The notes below the pieces were generated by a model that saw nothing but the letters and a program-made list of their open reading frames with translations, was not told where the DNA came from and made no database searches. This document shows positions 10,693 through 20,300 of a stretch of 64,000 nucleotides of DNA, piece by piece. Every line of letters starts with the position of its first letter. Within the stretch, counting starts at the first letter, position 1. The DNA comes from Methylophilus sp. Leaf416. Lineage in GTDB: Bacteria; Pseudomonadota; Gammaproteobacteria; Burkholderiales; Methylophilaceae. Where the stretch lies: NCBI RefSeq assembly GCF_001424665.1, contig NZ_LMQS01000005.1, forward strand, positions 322 through 64,321, written 5' to 3'. Position numbers and translations under genes: made by a program.

Positions 10693-10783
10693 TTAAAAAT
10701 TATTCATTAGCTGTGTTGAATTTCGCTGGCCGTGCTATTCGCACTGTCTGCGCTCATTCGCCTTGCTGCTGAAATTTTTAAAT
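10693..10783. repeat. Intergenic imperfect palindrome after gntR
   Basis: Begins directly after the gntR stop. Outer arms TTAAAAATT / AATTTTTAA and a central GTGC-TATTC-GCAC hairpin (10732-10744), with partial pairing between. It looks like a dispersed betaproteobacterial intergenic palindrome and may act as a transcription stop or mRNA stabiliser. Confidence 0.45.
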
Positions 10784-10824
10784 CATTTTATTAATAAAGC
10801 CAGGGCCATATTAAGGAAAAATCA

Positions 10825-12027
10825 ATGGACGATTTAAAAAAACGCGCACTGGATTACCATCAGTTCCCCAAGCCGGGAAAACTGAGCGTTGAATCGTCCA
10901 AACCATGCGCCACCCAGCAGGATTTGTCACTGGCTTATACGCCTGGTGTAGCCGAGCCGGTGCGTGAAATCGAGGCGGACCCAGCCAATGCTTACAAATA
11001 TACCAATAAGGGTAACTTGATTGCCGTGATTACCGATGGCACGGCGGTGCTGGGACTCGGCAATGTGGGCGCACTCGCAGGCAAGCCGGTGATGGAAGGA
11101 AAAGCCGTATTGTTCAAGCGTTTTGCCGGGATTGATGTGTTTGATATAGAAGTGAATGCAGCAACGCCGGATGATTTTATCCAGACAGTAGTAAATATTG
11201 CCCCTACGTTTGGGGGCATTAACCTTGAGGATATTGCAGCACCGCACTGTTTCTATATTGAAAATGAGTTGAAAAAACGCCTGGATATTCCGGTATTTCA
11301 TGACGACCAGCATGGCACTGCAGTCATTGTTGCGGCAGCATTGCTGAATGCCCTTGAATTACAGAGCAAAGCTTTGCCTAACGTCAAAATAGTGTTTTTA
11401 GGCGCAGGCGCGGCTGGTTGTTCTTGTGCGAAATTGCTTAAGTTAATGGGCGCGACAAATATCATCATGGTTGATCGCAAAGGGGTGCTGGATACTTCAC
11501 GTGATGATTTGCATGATAATAATCATGAGTTGGCCGTTGCGCCAACAGATGCCAAAACCCTGGCAGATGTCATATCCGGTGCCGATGTATTTATTGGCGT
11601 ATCCGCTAAAAATGGCCTGCCGCCAGCACTGGTTACCGAGATGGCGGCAAAGCCTGTGATCTTTGCACTGGCGAATCCGGATCCTGAAATCTTGCCTGAC
11701 CAGGTATTTGCACTACGCGATGACGTTATCATGGCGACCGGCCGCAGTGATTTTCCCAACCAGGTAAACAATGCCTTGTGTTTCCCTTATCTCTTCCGCG
11801 GCGCGCTTAATGCACAAGCGAAACAGATTACAGAAGAAATGAAAGTCGCGGCCGCTAAAGCATTAAGCGCGCTGGCACGTGAGCCGGTGCCGCAACAGGT
11901 GCTGGATGCTTACCAGTTGAAATCACTCTCATTCGGTAAGGATTACATTATCCCTAAACCATTTGATCCGCGGCTAATGGAGTTTGTCGCTGGCGCTGTG
12001 GCGCAGGCGGCCAAATCAGGTAAATGA
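10825..12027 (+). CDS. maeB: NAD(P)-dependent malic enzyme, short form
   Basis: 400-residue malic enzyme, oxidatively decarboxylating malate to pyruvate. Malic N-terminal domain (LAYTPGVAEP, then FKRFAGIDVFDIEV, ENELKKRLDIPVFHDDQHGTA) and NAD-binding domain (IVFLGAGAAG near 193, FALANPDPE). It stops where E. coli MaeB (759 residues) continues into a phosphotransacetylase-like domain, so this is the short form without that regulatory part. AAGGA upstream of the ATG. Followed 7 bases later by sdhC. In context it takes malate formed by SDH and fumarase to pyruvate; no malate dehydrogenase is present in the cluster. Confidence 0.93.
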   Translation: MDDLKKRALDYHQFPKPGKLSVESSKPCATQQDLSLAYTPGVAEPVREIEADPANAYKYTNKGNLIAVITDGTAVLGLGNVGALAGKPVMEGKAVLFKRFAGIDVFDIEVNAATPDDFIQTVVNIAPTFGGINLEDIAAPHCFYIENELKKRLDIPVFHDDQHGTAVIVAAALLNALELQSKALPNVKIVFLGAGAAGCSCAKLLKLMGATNIIMVDRKGVLDTSRDDLHDNNHELAVAPTDAKTLADVISGADVFIGVSAKNGLPPALVTEMAAKPVIFALANPDPEILPDQVFALRDDVIMATGRSDFPNQVNNALCFPYLFRGALNAQAKQITEEMKVAAAKALSALAREPVPQQVLDAYQLKSLSFGKDYIIPKPFDPRLMEFVAGAVAQAAKSGK

Positions 12028-12034
12028 AGACAGT

Positions 12035-12427
12035 ATGATTGTTAAAAAACCAAAAAAACAACGGCCCAAAAACCTCAATCTGTTCACCATTCGTTTGCCA
12101 GTCAATGCGGTGGTGTCGATTATGCATAGGGCCAGTGGCGTAGTGCTGTTTCTGATACAGCCGTTGATGTTATGGGCACTGTATCTCTCGTTGCGCAATG
12201 AGCAAGGTTACTCCACTGTATCCATGCAGTTGCAGCAATGGCCGGTAAAGCTGCTGTTGACTGGTTTGGCCTGGGCTTTCTTTCATCATTTTTACGCTGG
12301 TCTCCGGCATTTGGCAATGGACGTGCACTGGATGACTACTTTGCAAAAAGCAAGATTCTCCAGCCGCGTGGTATTGGGTTTGGTGGTGGCGACCATGTTG
12401 TTTGTGATATTCGCTATCTGGAAATAA
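12035..12427 (+). CDS. sdhC: Succinate dehydrogenase cytochrome b556 subunit
   Basis: 130-residue membrane subunit with three predicted transmembrane helices. The N-terminal RPKNLNLFTIRLP...SIMHRASG segment is the SdhC quinone-site signature, and HHFYAGLRHLAMD contains the conserved heme-ligand histidine region. The ATG at 12035 fits the family length and follows the malic enzyme stop by 7 bases; the ribosome site is weak (GAAGA). First of sdhCDAB. Confidence 0.92.
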   Translation: MIVKKPKKQRPKNLNLFTIRLPVNAVVSIMHRASGVVLFLIQPLMLWALYLSLRNEQGYSTVSMQLQQWPVKLLLTGLAWAFFHHFYAGLRHLAMDVHWMTTLQKARFSSRVVLGLVVATMLFVIFAIWK

Positions 12428-12463
12428 GTTTGGAATATTCTTTTTGCAGATTGAGTCTCAGCC

Positions 12464-12817
12464 ATGCTTTTTGAACTGCTGACCGCAAAGTACCCTGGTA
12501 TGCGGCTGTGGTTGACACAGCGCTTGTGTGCATTGTCCATGGTGGCGGGTTTACTGCTGTTTTGTATGCGTGTGTTATGGCTGGCACCGCATGATTACGC
12601 CGGCTGGGTGGCTGTATTTGCACCTTGGTGGTGGCGTTTGCTCAGTGTTTGGTTTTTTATCTGTATGTTGCTGCATGCCTGGCTGGGCGTACGAGATGTA
12701 TTGCGTGACTACGTACCGCATTTAGGTATTCGGGTGGTGTTGCAATGGGTAGTCAATCTCGCTGTGTGCGGGAACGCATTAGCAGTGGTATGGATTTTGT
12801 TTGCAATGAAGTTTTAA
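12464..12817 (+). CDS. sdhD: Succinate dehydrogenase hydrophobic membrane anchor
   Basis: 117 residues with three hydrophobic helices. LLHAWLGVRDVLRDYV is the SdhD heme-ligand helix (histidine near 70). The order between sdhC and sdhA supports the call despite weak sequence conservation. Together with SdhC it anchors the flavoprotein and iron-sulfur subunits and binds ubiquinone. Confidence 0.9.
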   Translation: MLFELLTAKYPGMRLWLTQRLCALSMVAGLLLFCMRVLWLAPHDYAGWVAVFAPWWWRLLSVWFFICMLLHAWLGVRDVLRDYVPHLGIRVVLQWVVNLAVCGNALAVVWILFAMKF

Positions 12818-12843
12818 GGTGATGGCATGACTGGGTTAACAAT

Positions 12844-14613
12844 ATGACTGCAAGTAATATTCAGCATCACAAGGTAGATGCCGTCATCATCGGTGGTGGT
12901 GGTGCCGGCTTGCGCGCCGCGTTACAGCTGGCTGAGTCTGGTGCAGATGTCGCTGTGCTATCCAAAGTGTTTCCTACCCGGTCGCATACGGTGGCAGCAC
13001 AAGGCGGCATTGCGGCAGCTTTGGGTAATGTCTCTGATGACAATTGGCTGTGGCATATGTATGACACGATCAAAGGTTCTGATTACCTAGGCGACCAGGA
13101 TGCCATCGAGTTTATGTGCCGCAATGCCGCCAAGGCGATTATTGAGCTCGAACATTTTGGCATGCCGTTTGACCGGCTGGAGAATGGCCGTATCTTCCAG
13201 CGCCCGTTTGGCGGCATGACGCGTAACTTCGGCGAACAGCCGATTTCCCGTACCTGTGCCGTGGCTGACCGTACCGGGCACGCCATGCTGCATACCTTGT
13301 ACCAACGAAATGTCAAAGCCAATACCCAGTTTTTAATCGAATGGTTCGCACTGGATCTTATCCGTGACATTGATGGCGATGTACTGGGCGTCATCGCCCT
13401 GGAAATAGAAACCGGTGATATCCATGTCATTCATGCCAAGGCAACCATGCTGGCTACCGGCGGTGGGGGCCGTATTTTCCAGGCCAGCACCAATGCGTTT
13501 ATCAATACCGGCGATGGCCTGGGGATGGCGGCGCGGGCAGGCTTGCCGTTGCAGGATATGGAGTTCTGGCAGTTTCACCCGACTGGTGTACTCAATGCCG
13601 GTGTGCTGATCACTGAGGGCGTACGTGGCGAGGGCGGTTACCTGGTTAACAGTGAAGGTGAGCGCTTTATGGAGCGTTACGCGCCAACCGCCAAAGACCT
13701 CGCCAGCCGGGATGTGGTTGCACGTGCAATGGCGACTGAAATCAAAGACGGTCGCGGTGTAGGCAAATATAAAGACGCTGTCTACCTTAAACTGGACCAT
13801 CTGGGCGAAGACATTATCAATAAACGTCTGCCGGGTATCCGCGAAATCGCCAAAACCTTTGCCGGGGTAGACCCGACTGTCGCTCCTATTCCGGTCGTGC
13901 CGACCGCACACTATATGATGGGCGGGATTCCAACTAACCTGGATGGCCAGGTAGTGATCCACGATGGCGAATCTGAACGCGTGGTCAATGGCCTGTATGC
14001 GGTGGGGGAATGTGCCTGTGTATCGGTGCATGGTGCCAACCGCCTGGGTTCTAATTCATTGCTGGACCTGGTGGTCTTCGGCAAGGCCGCTGGCGACAAA
14101 ATGGCGGCAGATATTGCTAGCAGCCAAACACACAAACCTTTGCCAGCCAATGCAGAAGAAGCCACCCTGGCACGCGTGCACCGCCTGGAAAGTCATTTAG
14201 CCGGAGAGAATGTAGCCGACACCGGGCACGCCATGCGCCAGGTGATGCAAAAACATTGTGGCGTATTCCGCTTTCCGGAATTACTGGAAACTGGTGTCAG
14301 TGCGATTGAACAAGTCGCCAGGCAGGCAGCGCATCTGCGTATCACAGACAAGAGCAAAGTATTCAATACCGCCCGCGTGGAAGCGCTCGAACTTGATAAC
14401 CTGATGCAAGTGGCAATGGCGACCATGAGTGCCGCACATGCGCGACAGGAAAGCCGTGGCGCACATGCGCGCGCAGATTTCCCGGAACGCGATGATACTA
14501 AATGGTTAACGCATTCACTATATTTTGCCAGTGAACAAAAGCTGATTTATAAACCGGTGCGCTTGCAGCCGCTGAGCGTTGAAACATTTGCGTTGAAGAA
14601 AAGGGTGTATTGA
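12844..14613 (+). CDS. sdhA: Succinate dehydrogenase flavoprotein subunit
   Basis: 589 residues. FAD-binding [17 protein letters not shown] at the N-terminus, the [10 protein letters not shown] segment whose histidine binds FAD covalently, the capping-domain [19 protein letters not shown] substrate site, and the C-terminal catalytic [11 protein letters not shown]. Full length for SdhA. It oxidises the succinate released by PrpB to fumarate at the inner membrane. sdhB begins one base after its stop. Confidence 0.97.
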   Translation: MTASNIQHHKVDAVIIGGGGAGLRAALQLAESGADVAVLSKVFPTRSHTVAAQGGIAAALGNVSDDNWLWHMYDTIKGSDYLGDQDAIEFMCRNAAKAIIELEHFGMPFDRLENGRIFQRPFGGMTRNFGEQPISRTCAVADRTGHAMLHTLYQRNVKANTQFLIEWFALDLIRDIDGDVLGVIALEIETGDIHVIHAKATMLATGGGGRIFQASTNAFINTGDGLGMAARAGLPLQDMEFWQFHPTGVLNAGVLITEGVRGEGGYLVNSEGERFMERYAPTAKDLASRDVVARAMATEIKDGRGVGKYKDAVYLKLDHLGEDIINKRLPGIREIAKTFAGVDPTVAPIPVVPTAHYMMGGIPTNLDGQVVIHDGESERVVNGLYAVGECACVSVHGANRLGSNSLLDLVVFGKAAGDKMAADIASSQTHKPLPANAEEATLARVHRLESHLAGENVADTGHAMRQVMQKHCGVFRFPELLETGVSAIEQVARQAAHLRITDKSKVFNTARVEALELDNLMQVAMATMSAAHARQESRGAHARADFPERDDTKWLTHSLYFASEQKLIYKPVRLQPLSVETFALKKRVY

Positions 14614-14614
14614 T

Positions 14615-15361
14615 ATGCGCTTCTCCATCTACCGGTTTAATCCGGACGTAGACAAAAAGCCTTACATGCAGGATTACGATATTGCACTGGAAGACAGCGA
14701 CCAGATGCTGCTGGACGCACTCATGCGTGTGAAAGCGCTGGATGATACGTTGAGTATGCGTAAATCGTGCCGCGAAGGCGTATGCGGAAGTGATGCCATG
14801 AATATCAATGGCAAAAACGGACTGGCCTGTATTACCAAGCTGGAAGATTTGCAGGAGCCGGTAGTGTTGCGCCCTATGCCGGGCTTGCCGGTGATCCGCG
14901 ATCTGGTGGTCGATATGACGCAGTTTTTTGAGCACTACAACTCGGTGATGCCCTATCTGCAAAATCACGAGTCACCGCCGGAAACCGAGCGCCTGCAAAG
15001 CCCTGAAGACCGCGCCAAGTTGGATGGCCTGTATGAATGTATTTTATGTGGAGCCTGTACCACCTCATGTCCCAGTTTCTGGTGGAATCCGGATAAATTT
15101 GTGGGCCCGGCCGGATTATTGCAAGCCTATCGTTTTATTGCTGATAGCCGCGATCAGGAGCAGGAAGCGCGTTTGGAAAACCTGGAAGACCCTTACCGTT
15201 TATACCGCTGCCATAACATCATGAACTGTACCGATGTCTGCCCGAAAAAACTCAATCCGAATGCCGCGATTGCAGCCATCAAGGATTTGAAAATCGAGAA
15301 TGTTAAAGCGCACAAGCAGGATGCGCCGGGCAAGAAAATCTTTGGTATCAAAGTGCTTTAA
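14615..15361 (+). CDS. sdhB: Succinate dehydrogenase iron-sulfur subunit
   Basis: 248 residues. [2Fe-2S] cysteines in SCREGVCGSDAM plus GLAC, then CILCGACTTSCPSFWW and CHNIMNCTDVCPKKLNP for the [4Fe-4S] and [3Fe-4S] clusters. It passes electrons from SdhA to the SdhCD quinone site. The stop is followed by AGGAG and sdhE. Confidence 0.97.
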   Translation: MRFSIYRFNPDVDKKPYMQDYDIALEDSDQMLLDALMRVKALDDTLSMRKSCREGVCGSDAMNINGKNGLACITKLEDLQEPVVLRPMPGLPVIRDLVVDMTQFFEHYNSVMPYLQNHESPPETERLQSPEDRAKLDGLYECILCGACTTSCPSFWWNPDKFVGPAGLLQAYRFIADSRDQEQEARLENLEDPYRLYRCHNIMNCTDVCPKKLNPNAAIAAIKDLKIENVKAHKQDAPGKKIFGIKVL

Positions 15362-15370
15362 GGAGTGGAC

Positions 15371-15673
15371 ATGTTGAATGCGGAAATCTTACGAGAGGCA
15401 GAACAACGACGACTGGCCTGGCGCTGCCGCCGTGGCATGCTGGAACTGGACATCGTATTGCAGCGCTTTGTCAGCGAACATTTTAATGGACTGACCCTCG
15501 CAGAAATGGCACAGCTGGATACGCTCCTGGAATTGCCGGACAACGTGTTCTGGGAGTTGATACAAGAGGTAAAAACTCAAGCATCAGCCACAAAATCACT
15601 GGCTAAAGAGTACACAGCCGTGTTGCAGAAATTAAGGGAAAGCCGGCCATCGGCAGAACAGGAAACTGCATGA
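15371..15673 (+). CDS. sdhE: SDH flavinylation factor (SdhE/YgfY family)
   Basis: 100 residues with the diagnostic RRGMLELD (RGxxE) motif near residue 20, required in the family for covalent FAD attachment to SdhA. ATG 15371 with AGGAG directly downstream of sdhB is preferred over the GTG two codons earlier, which is part of the ribosome site. Its final codons overlap the next gene by ATGA. Confidence 0.92.
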   Translation: MLNAEILREAEQRRLAWRCRRGMLELDIVLQRFVSEHFNGLTLAEMAQLDTLLELPDNVFWELIQEVKTQASATKSLAKEYTAVLQKLRESRPSAEQETA

Positions 15674-16800
15674 TTCAGCATATGGGGGAAGAGCCAATCG
15701 CGCTGGACGCCAGCGCTTTGGGTGACTACTGGCCAGGGATCCAGTTATATTATCCGCCGGTGAAATATGCGCCCAGCCTGGGTATTTATGAAGATATGGA
15801 ACAGGCAGCTAACCGTATGGTCAAGCATGCCCATTTCACCAATGCGCACACCCTGATTTTTGACCTGGAAGATGGCTGTAGACAGAAGGAAATGAGCCGG
15901 ACTTTATTACGTCAGGAACTGCCAAAGCTGCGTAAAGTTAACGAGCGCGTGACAATTGCGATTCGTGCCAATTCTTTCCGTACTGATGAGTATGAAGAGG
16001 ACATGAAACTGGTGCGCGACATGGGCGAGTATATCGATGTCGTGATGCTGGCTAAAGCAGGGGAGTCCTATGGCGCAGCAGAAGTACGCGACTTATCCAG
16101 TTTCCTGATCAGCATTAACCCACACATCACCATCCAGCCGATTATCGAGCATCCGAAATCGCTCAAAATCGCGCCTGACTTGATGCAGTACGACACGGTA
16201 AAACATGTGGTATTCGGTATCCATGACTTCTCCAAAGCACTGGGCATACACATCACGCCGGAACACTGGATAGAGGAGCTGTTTTACTTTATCAACCAGA
16301 TGATTTTTGAAGCCAGGATTGCCGGTAAAGGGGTGATTGGCGGCGTGGAAACATTAATAGGCAGCAATATCATGCCGGACAAGTTTGTTGAGCCACATGA
16401 TGTGCGCCGCTGGCTGGACCTGCATGGTGATAACGAGTCGCGAGTGGTGTACAAGCATGCTTGCCAGGAAGCCGCGATGGGCCTGACCGGTAAGCAGGTG
16501 ATACATCCTGGCCATATTCATTTATGCAAAACCGCCTACACGCCATCACCTACTGAAATTAACCAGAAAGTGGCGATTTTAAAGGCAGCGATTGAAGCGG
16601 ATGCTTTACTGGGTGGCGCAATCAAGTTTGATGGTGAAATGCTGGATCCACCTATGTTTGGTAAGGCCTTGCAGACATTGTTGCGGGCGCATGCATTAAG
16701 GGCGTTGAAGACCAGTGATATGGAGTTTGCTTTGCATGTACTGCAATTGATGCCGGCGCAAGTAGTACGCCAGAACTGGCCCTACGGCATTCTGCTTTAA
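15670..16800 (+). CDS. Third HpcH/HpaI (CitE-like) lyase family protein
   Basis: 376 residues, longer than the two CitE-like proteins on the other strand. FDLEDGCRQ (intact acidic pair), QPIIEHPKSL (metal glutamate) and FGIHDFSKALG (metal aspartate) mark the CitE/malyl-CoA lyase fold; a C-terminal ~80-residue extension follows the usual VIHPGHI motif. The start overlaps the sdhE stop (ATGA), so it is translationally coupled to the SDH genes, a context I do not know from other bacteria. Possible roles: malyl-CoA lyase or thioesterase handling glyoxylate from beta-methylmalyl-CoA cleavage, or citramalyl-CoA lyase. Exact substrate unknown. Confidence 0.7.
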   Translation: MIQHMGEEPIALDASALGDYWPGIQLYYPPVKYAPSLGIYEDMEQAANRMVKHAHFTNAHTLIFDLEDGCRQKEMSRTLLRQELPKLRKVNERVTIAIRANSFRTDEYEEDMKLVRDMGEYIDVVMLAKAGESYGAAEVRDLSSFLISINPHITIQPIIEHPKSLKIAPDLMQYDTVKHVVFGIHDFSKALGIHITPEHWIEELFYFINQMIFEARIAGKGVIGGVETLIGSNIMPDKFVEPHDVRRWLDLHGDNESRVVYKHACQEAAMGLTGKQVIHPGHIHLCKTAYTPSPTEINQKVAILKAAIEADALLGGAIKFDGEMLDPPMFGKALQTLLRAHALRALKTSDMEFALHVLQLMPAQVVRQNWPYGILL

Positions 16801-16917
16801 TCAATGGCTGCGCTGGCGAATCACGGCGTTGCGCGGTACTCGAAATCCTCATGTACTCGAGTACATTCCGGTTTCTGCGTGCCGTGCGTCTTGTGCTTCA
16901 TCCCGCTCGCTCATTGA
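16801..16917. repeat. 117-bp imperfect palindrome centred on a 16-bp perfect palindrome
   Basis: Starts right after the stop of the CitE-like gene. Centre ATGTACTCGAGTACAT (16851-16866) is a perfect palindrome; outer arms begin TCAATGG and end CTCATTGA with about half the positions between pairing. It resembles dispersed intergenic palindromes seen in many betaproteobacteria; I cannot name the family. Probably a dispersed element acting as an mRNA end. Confidence 0.6.
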
Positions 16918-17013
16918 TAGGAGTGATGATTATTTAAAAGGCATTTCCAAAAGAAATGCGTATGACGCGTGATACCAACCCTGCACGCTTAGAGATTCAG
17001 GAAAGGTTTTGAG

Positions 17014-18663
17014 ATGACACAGTTAGCACCTTATCCACAATGGCAATGGGATATCCCCGAGCTGTTCAATATTGGCGTCGCTTGTAGCGACCGCCATTTG
17101 GGAACTGCCAAGGCTGGCGAGATTGCCATGATTGTGGAGGATGATACCTTCGGTACCAGCACGATTACGTTTGCTGAACTGGCGGAGCAGACTGACAGGT
17201 TTGCGCAAGTGTTGCGTGACCTTGGTGTTACCGCAGGGGATCGCATCCTGATTCGTTTGCCAAATAGCCTGGATTATCCGATAGCCTTTTTGGGGGCAAT
17301 GAAAACCGGAGCGATTTCGGTGCCGACATCGACGTTGTTAACTGCTGAAGAAGTCGCTTATTTAGCTAAGGATTCAGGAGCTGTCGTCTTGGTCACGGAT
17401 GCTGCTGCCTGGGCAACCATGTCTGCCAAAATGCAGGAAAATATCGCACAGACGCCTAACCTCAAGCATATTCTGCTGACACAATTGACTGATGAGGCAG
17501 TTGCTTCAACTGTTGTCAATGTATTGTCATTACAAACCGCTTTGGCTGAAGCCACAGAAGCACAGGCTGCTTATGCTACGCGCGCTGAAGACCCTGCTTA
17601 CCTGGTCTATACCTCAGGCACGACTGGTTATCCTAAAGGCGTGTTACACGCGCACCGTGCCTTGCTTGGGCGCCAGCCAGCAGCAGATTACTGGTTTAAT
17701 TACAGTGACCAGTTGCAAGACCGCATTATGCATTCCGGCAAATTCAACTGGACTTATGTGTTAGGCACCGGCCTGATGGATCCTTTGTATCTGGGTAAAA
17801 CCGTGATTGTGCATGAAGGTAAAAACGACGCACAAAAATGGCTGGACTTGATTGCCAAGCATAAAGCGACCATTTTTATCGGTGTACCAACGATTTATCG
17901 CCAGTTATTGCAGAAAACCACCGCTACACAAGCGGATATTCCAAGCGTTCGCCACTATATGAGCGCTGGTGAGCATTTGTCCGATGAAGTGTTGGTGCAA
18001 TGGCGTGAACGTTTTGGGCTGGATATCTATGAGGCGGTGGGTATGAGCGAGTTTTCCTATTACTTGTCGCAAAGTATTTACCGGCCCATACGCGCGGGAT
18101 CGGCTGGTTTTCCGCAGCCTGGGCATGATCTGGTCTTGTTGAATCCGGAAACACGGGAACCGGTCGCTGCAGGTGAAGAGGGCATGATTTGTGTGCCTGA
18201 GTCTGATCCAGGGCTATTCCTGAGTTATTGGAATCTGCCGGAAGAAACCGTCAAATACAAACATGATGGTTATTTCTTCACCGGTGACTATGCTAAATAC
18301 GACGCTGATGGCTACATCTGGTTCCTGGGGCGCAAGGATGACATCATCAAGAGCTTTGGCTACCGCGTCTCGCCTTACGAGATTGAGCGGGTTTACAAAG
18401 GCCATCCTGCCGTGGCGGATTGTGCCGCGATTGGTGAAGAGATTGAGAAAGACAAATTGCTGGTGGTGATCTATGTGATACCTAAGCCGGAGTGTGAAGT
18501 GCAGGCAGATGAACTGATCGCCTTTGGCAAGCAACACCTGGCCGCTTACAAAACACCGAAAACGGTTTACCTGGCTAAGGAATTTCCACGCACTAAAAAT
18601 GGTAAAATTCTACGTAAAGATGTTGGACCGGCGATTGCCTACATGAAAAGCAACGCCCGCTAA
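17014..18663 (+). CDS. AMP-forming acyl-CoA ligase (benzoate-CoA ligase-like)
   Basis: 549-residue ANL-superfamily adenylating enzyme. P-loop YTSGTTGYPKG near 200, MSAGEHL and EAVGMSEFS in the A5 region, YFFTGDYAKYDADGY (A7), GRKDDIIKSFGYRVSP (A8 hinge) and the catalytic lysine in RTKNGKILRK near the end. Overall pattern is nearest benzoate/medium-chain acyl-CoA ligases, not PrpE or acetyl-CoA synthetase, which are longer. In this cluster a carboxylate such as propionate, mesaconate or another short acid is the plausible substrate, but sequence does not show which. 39 bases before fumarase. Confidence 0.85.
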   Translation: MTQLAPYPQWQWDIPELFNIGVACSDRHLGTAKAGEIAMIVEDDTFGTSTITFAELAEQTDRFAQVLRDLGVTAGDRILIRLPNSLDYPIAFLGAMKTGAISVPTSTLLTAEEVAYLAKDSGAVVLVTDAAAWATMSAKMQENIAQTPNLKHILLTQLTDEAVASTVVNVLSLQTALAEATEAQAAYATRAEDPAYLVYTSGTTGYPKGVLHAHRALLGRQPAADYWFNYSDQLQDRIMHSGKFNWTYVLGTGLMDPLYLGKTVIVHEGKNDAQKWLDLIAKHKATIFIGVPTIYRQLLQKTTATQADIPSVRHYMSAGEHLSDEVLVQWRERFGLDIYEAVGMSEFSYYLSQSIYRPIRAGSAGFPQPGHDLVLLNPETREPVAAGEEGMICVPESDPGLFLSYWNLPEETVKYKHDGYFFTGDYAKYDADGYIWFLGRKDDIIKSFGYRVSPYEIERVYKGHPAVADCAAIGEEIEKDKLLVVIYVIPKPECEVQADELIAFGKQHLAAYKTPKTVYLAKEFPRTKNGKILRKDVGPAIAYMKSNAR

Positions 18664-18702
18664 CAATAACAATCATTTCAAGAACACCTATATCGAAAAA
18701 CC

Positions 18703-20208
18703 ATGGCCCTGATCAAGACCCAGGATTTTATCGAGAGTATTGCAGACGCCTTGCAATATATCTCTTACTACCACCCGGAAGATTACATCCGGGCCTTGGC
18801 CGTGGCTTACGAAAAAGAGCAGTCGCCTGCCGCGAAAGATGCGATTGCACAGATTTTGACGAATTCTCGGATGTGCGCAGAAGGCAAGCGCCCCTTGTGC
18901 CAGGATACCGGCATTGTGGTTGCCTTTGTGAAAGTCGGCATGCAAACGCAGTTTGAAGGCGATATGACAGTTGCAGAAATGGTGAACGAAGGTGTGCGCC
19001 GTGCTTACCTGCATCCGGAAAACACCTTGCGGGCTTCTATTGTCAATGATCCGGCCGGCGCGCGTAAAAACACTAAAGACAATACACCTGCCATTACCCA
19101 TATTGAAATGGTTGCAGGCGACACTGTCGATATCCAGATTGCGGCCAAAGGCGGCGGCTCGGAAAATAAATCCAAATTGGCAATGCTTAACCCTAACGAC
19201 AGTATTGTCGATTGGGTGATGGAAGTAGTCCCAAAGATGGGTGCTGGCTGGTGCCCGCCTGGTATGCTGGGTATAGGCATAGGTGGTAGTGCGGAAAAAG
19301 CCATGCTGCTGGCTAAAGAGTCATTGATGGAGCCGATTGATATCCAGGAGTTACAAGCCCGCGGCGCCCAAAATAAAATCGAAGAACTGCGGCTGGAATT
19401 GTATGAAAAGGTCAACCAATTAGGCATAGGCGCGCAAGGCCTGGGTGGCTTGACCACGGTGCTGGATGTGAAAATCCTGGATTATCCGACCCATGCCGCC
19501 AGTTTGCCGGTGGCGATTATTCCGAATTGTGCAGCCACACGCCACGTGCACTTTACGCTGGATGGTTCCGGTGTGGCAGAATTGGTGCCGCCAAACCCTG
19601 ATGTATATCCGGATGTGCATTGGGCACCAAGCCCGCAAGCTAACCGTGTTAATCTGGAGACGGTGACGCAAGAAGAAACCCAAACCTGGAAAAACGGCGA
19701 TACATTGCTGCTGACCGGTAAAATACTGACCGGGCGCGATGCCGCACACAAACGCATTAAAACCATGCTGGAAAAAGGCGAGCGATTACCAGTAGATTTC
19801 AACAACCGTTTTATTTATTACGTCGGCCCGGTAGATGCGGTCCGTGATGAAGCGGTCGGCCCGGCTGGACCAACCACTGCCACGCGTATGGATAGTTATA
19901 CGGATATGATGCTGAATACCGGCCTGTTAGGTTCGATCGGCAAAGCGGAGCGTGGTGAACAGGCGCTTAAAGAAATCGCCAAACATAAGTCCGTTTATCT
20001 GATGGCTGTAGGCGGTGCCGCGTATTTAGTGAGCAAAGCCATTAAGAAATCCCGGGTGCTGGCCTTTGCAGACTTGGGCATGGAAGCGATTTATGAGTTT
20101 GATGTGGTGGATATGCCGGTGACTGTTGCTGTGAGTGCGAATGGCGAGTCTGTGCATAATACCGGCCCGGCACACTGGAAGAAAAAAATTGCCCTGCTTG
20201 CCGTGTAA
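18703..20208 (+). CDS. fumA: Class I fumarate hydratase (possible mesaconase side activity)
   Basis: 501-residue single-chain class I ([4Fe-4S]) fumarase, alpha part then beta part. Cluster cysteines are expected in RPLCQDTGIV near 65, in the PNCAATRHVHF segment, and in the ENKSKLAM region area of the core; the beta part has NRFIYYVGPVDAVRDE and GPAGPTTATRMDSYTDMML. It hydrates fumarate from SDH to malate. Class I fumarases are known to be promiscuous for mesaconate/(S)-citramalate, which matters here because mesaconyl-CoA enzymes are nearby. Confidence 0.93.
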   Translation: MALIKTQDFIESIADALQYISYYHPEDYIRALAVAYEKEQSPAAKDAIAQILTNSRMCAEGKRPLCQDTGIVVAFVKVGMQTQFEGDMTVAEMVNEGVRRAYLHPENTLRASIVNDPAGARKNTKDNTPAITHIEMVAGDTVDIQIAAKGGGSENKSKLAMLNPNDSIVDWVMEVVPKMGAGWCPPGMLGIGIGGSAEKAMLLAKESLMEPIDIQELQARGAQNKIEELRLELYEKVNQLGIGAQGLGGLTTVLDVKILDYPTHAASLPVAIIPNCAATRHVHFTLDGSGVAELVPPNPDVYPDVHWAPSPQANRVNLETVTQEETQTWKNGDTLLLTGKILTGRDAAHKRIKTMLEKGERLPVDFNNRFIYYVGPVDAVRDEAVGPAGPTTATRMDSYTDMMLNTGLLGSIGKAERGEQALKEIAKHKSVYLMAVGGAAYLVSKAIKKSRVLAFADLGMEAIYEFDVVDMPVTVAVSANGESVHNTGPAHWKKKIALLAV

Positions 20209-20300
20209 GACATGCAAAAACATTGTGAGTGATATCACTGAACATAAGCACGATCTGGTAAAAGATACGTCATACAACTAAGCGCATAAATGAGGGTGGT

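Noticed and set aside
13333-14031. 232-codon minus-strand frame
   Set aside because: Inside sdhA on the opposite strand, no domain.
20228-20239. 12-bp palindrome AGTGATATCACT downstream of fumA
   Set aside because: Isolated, no repeated partner in the window; too short to assign as an operator.
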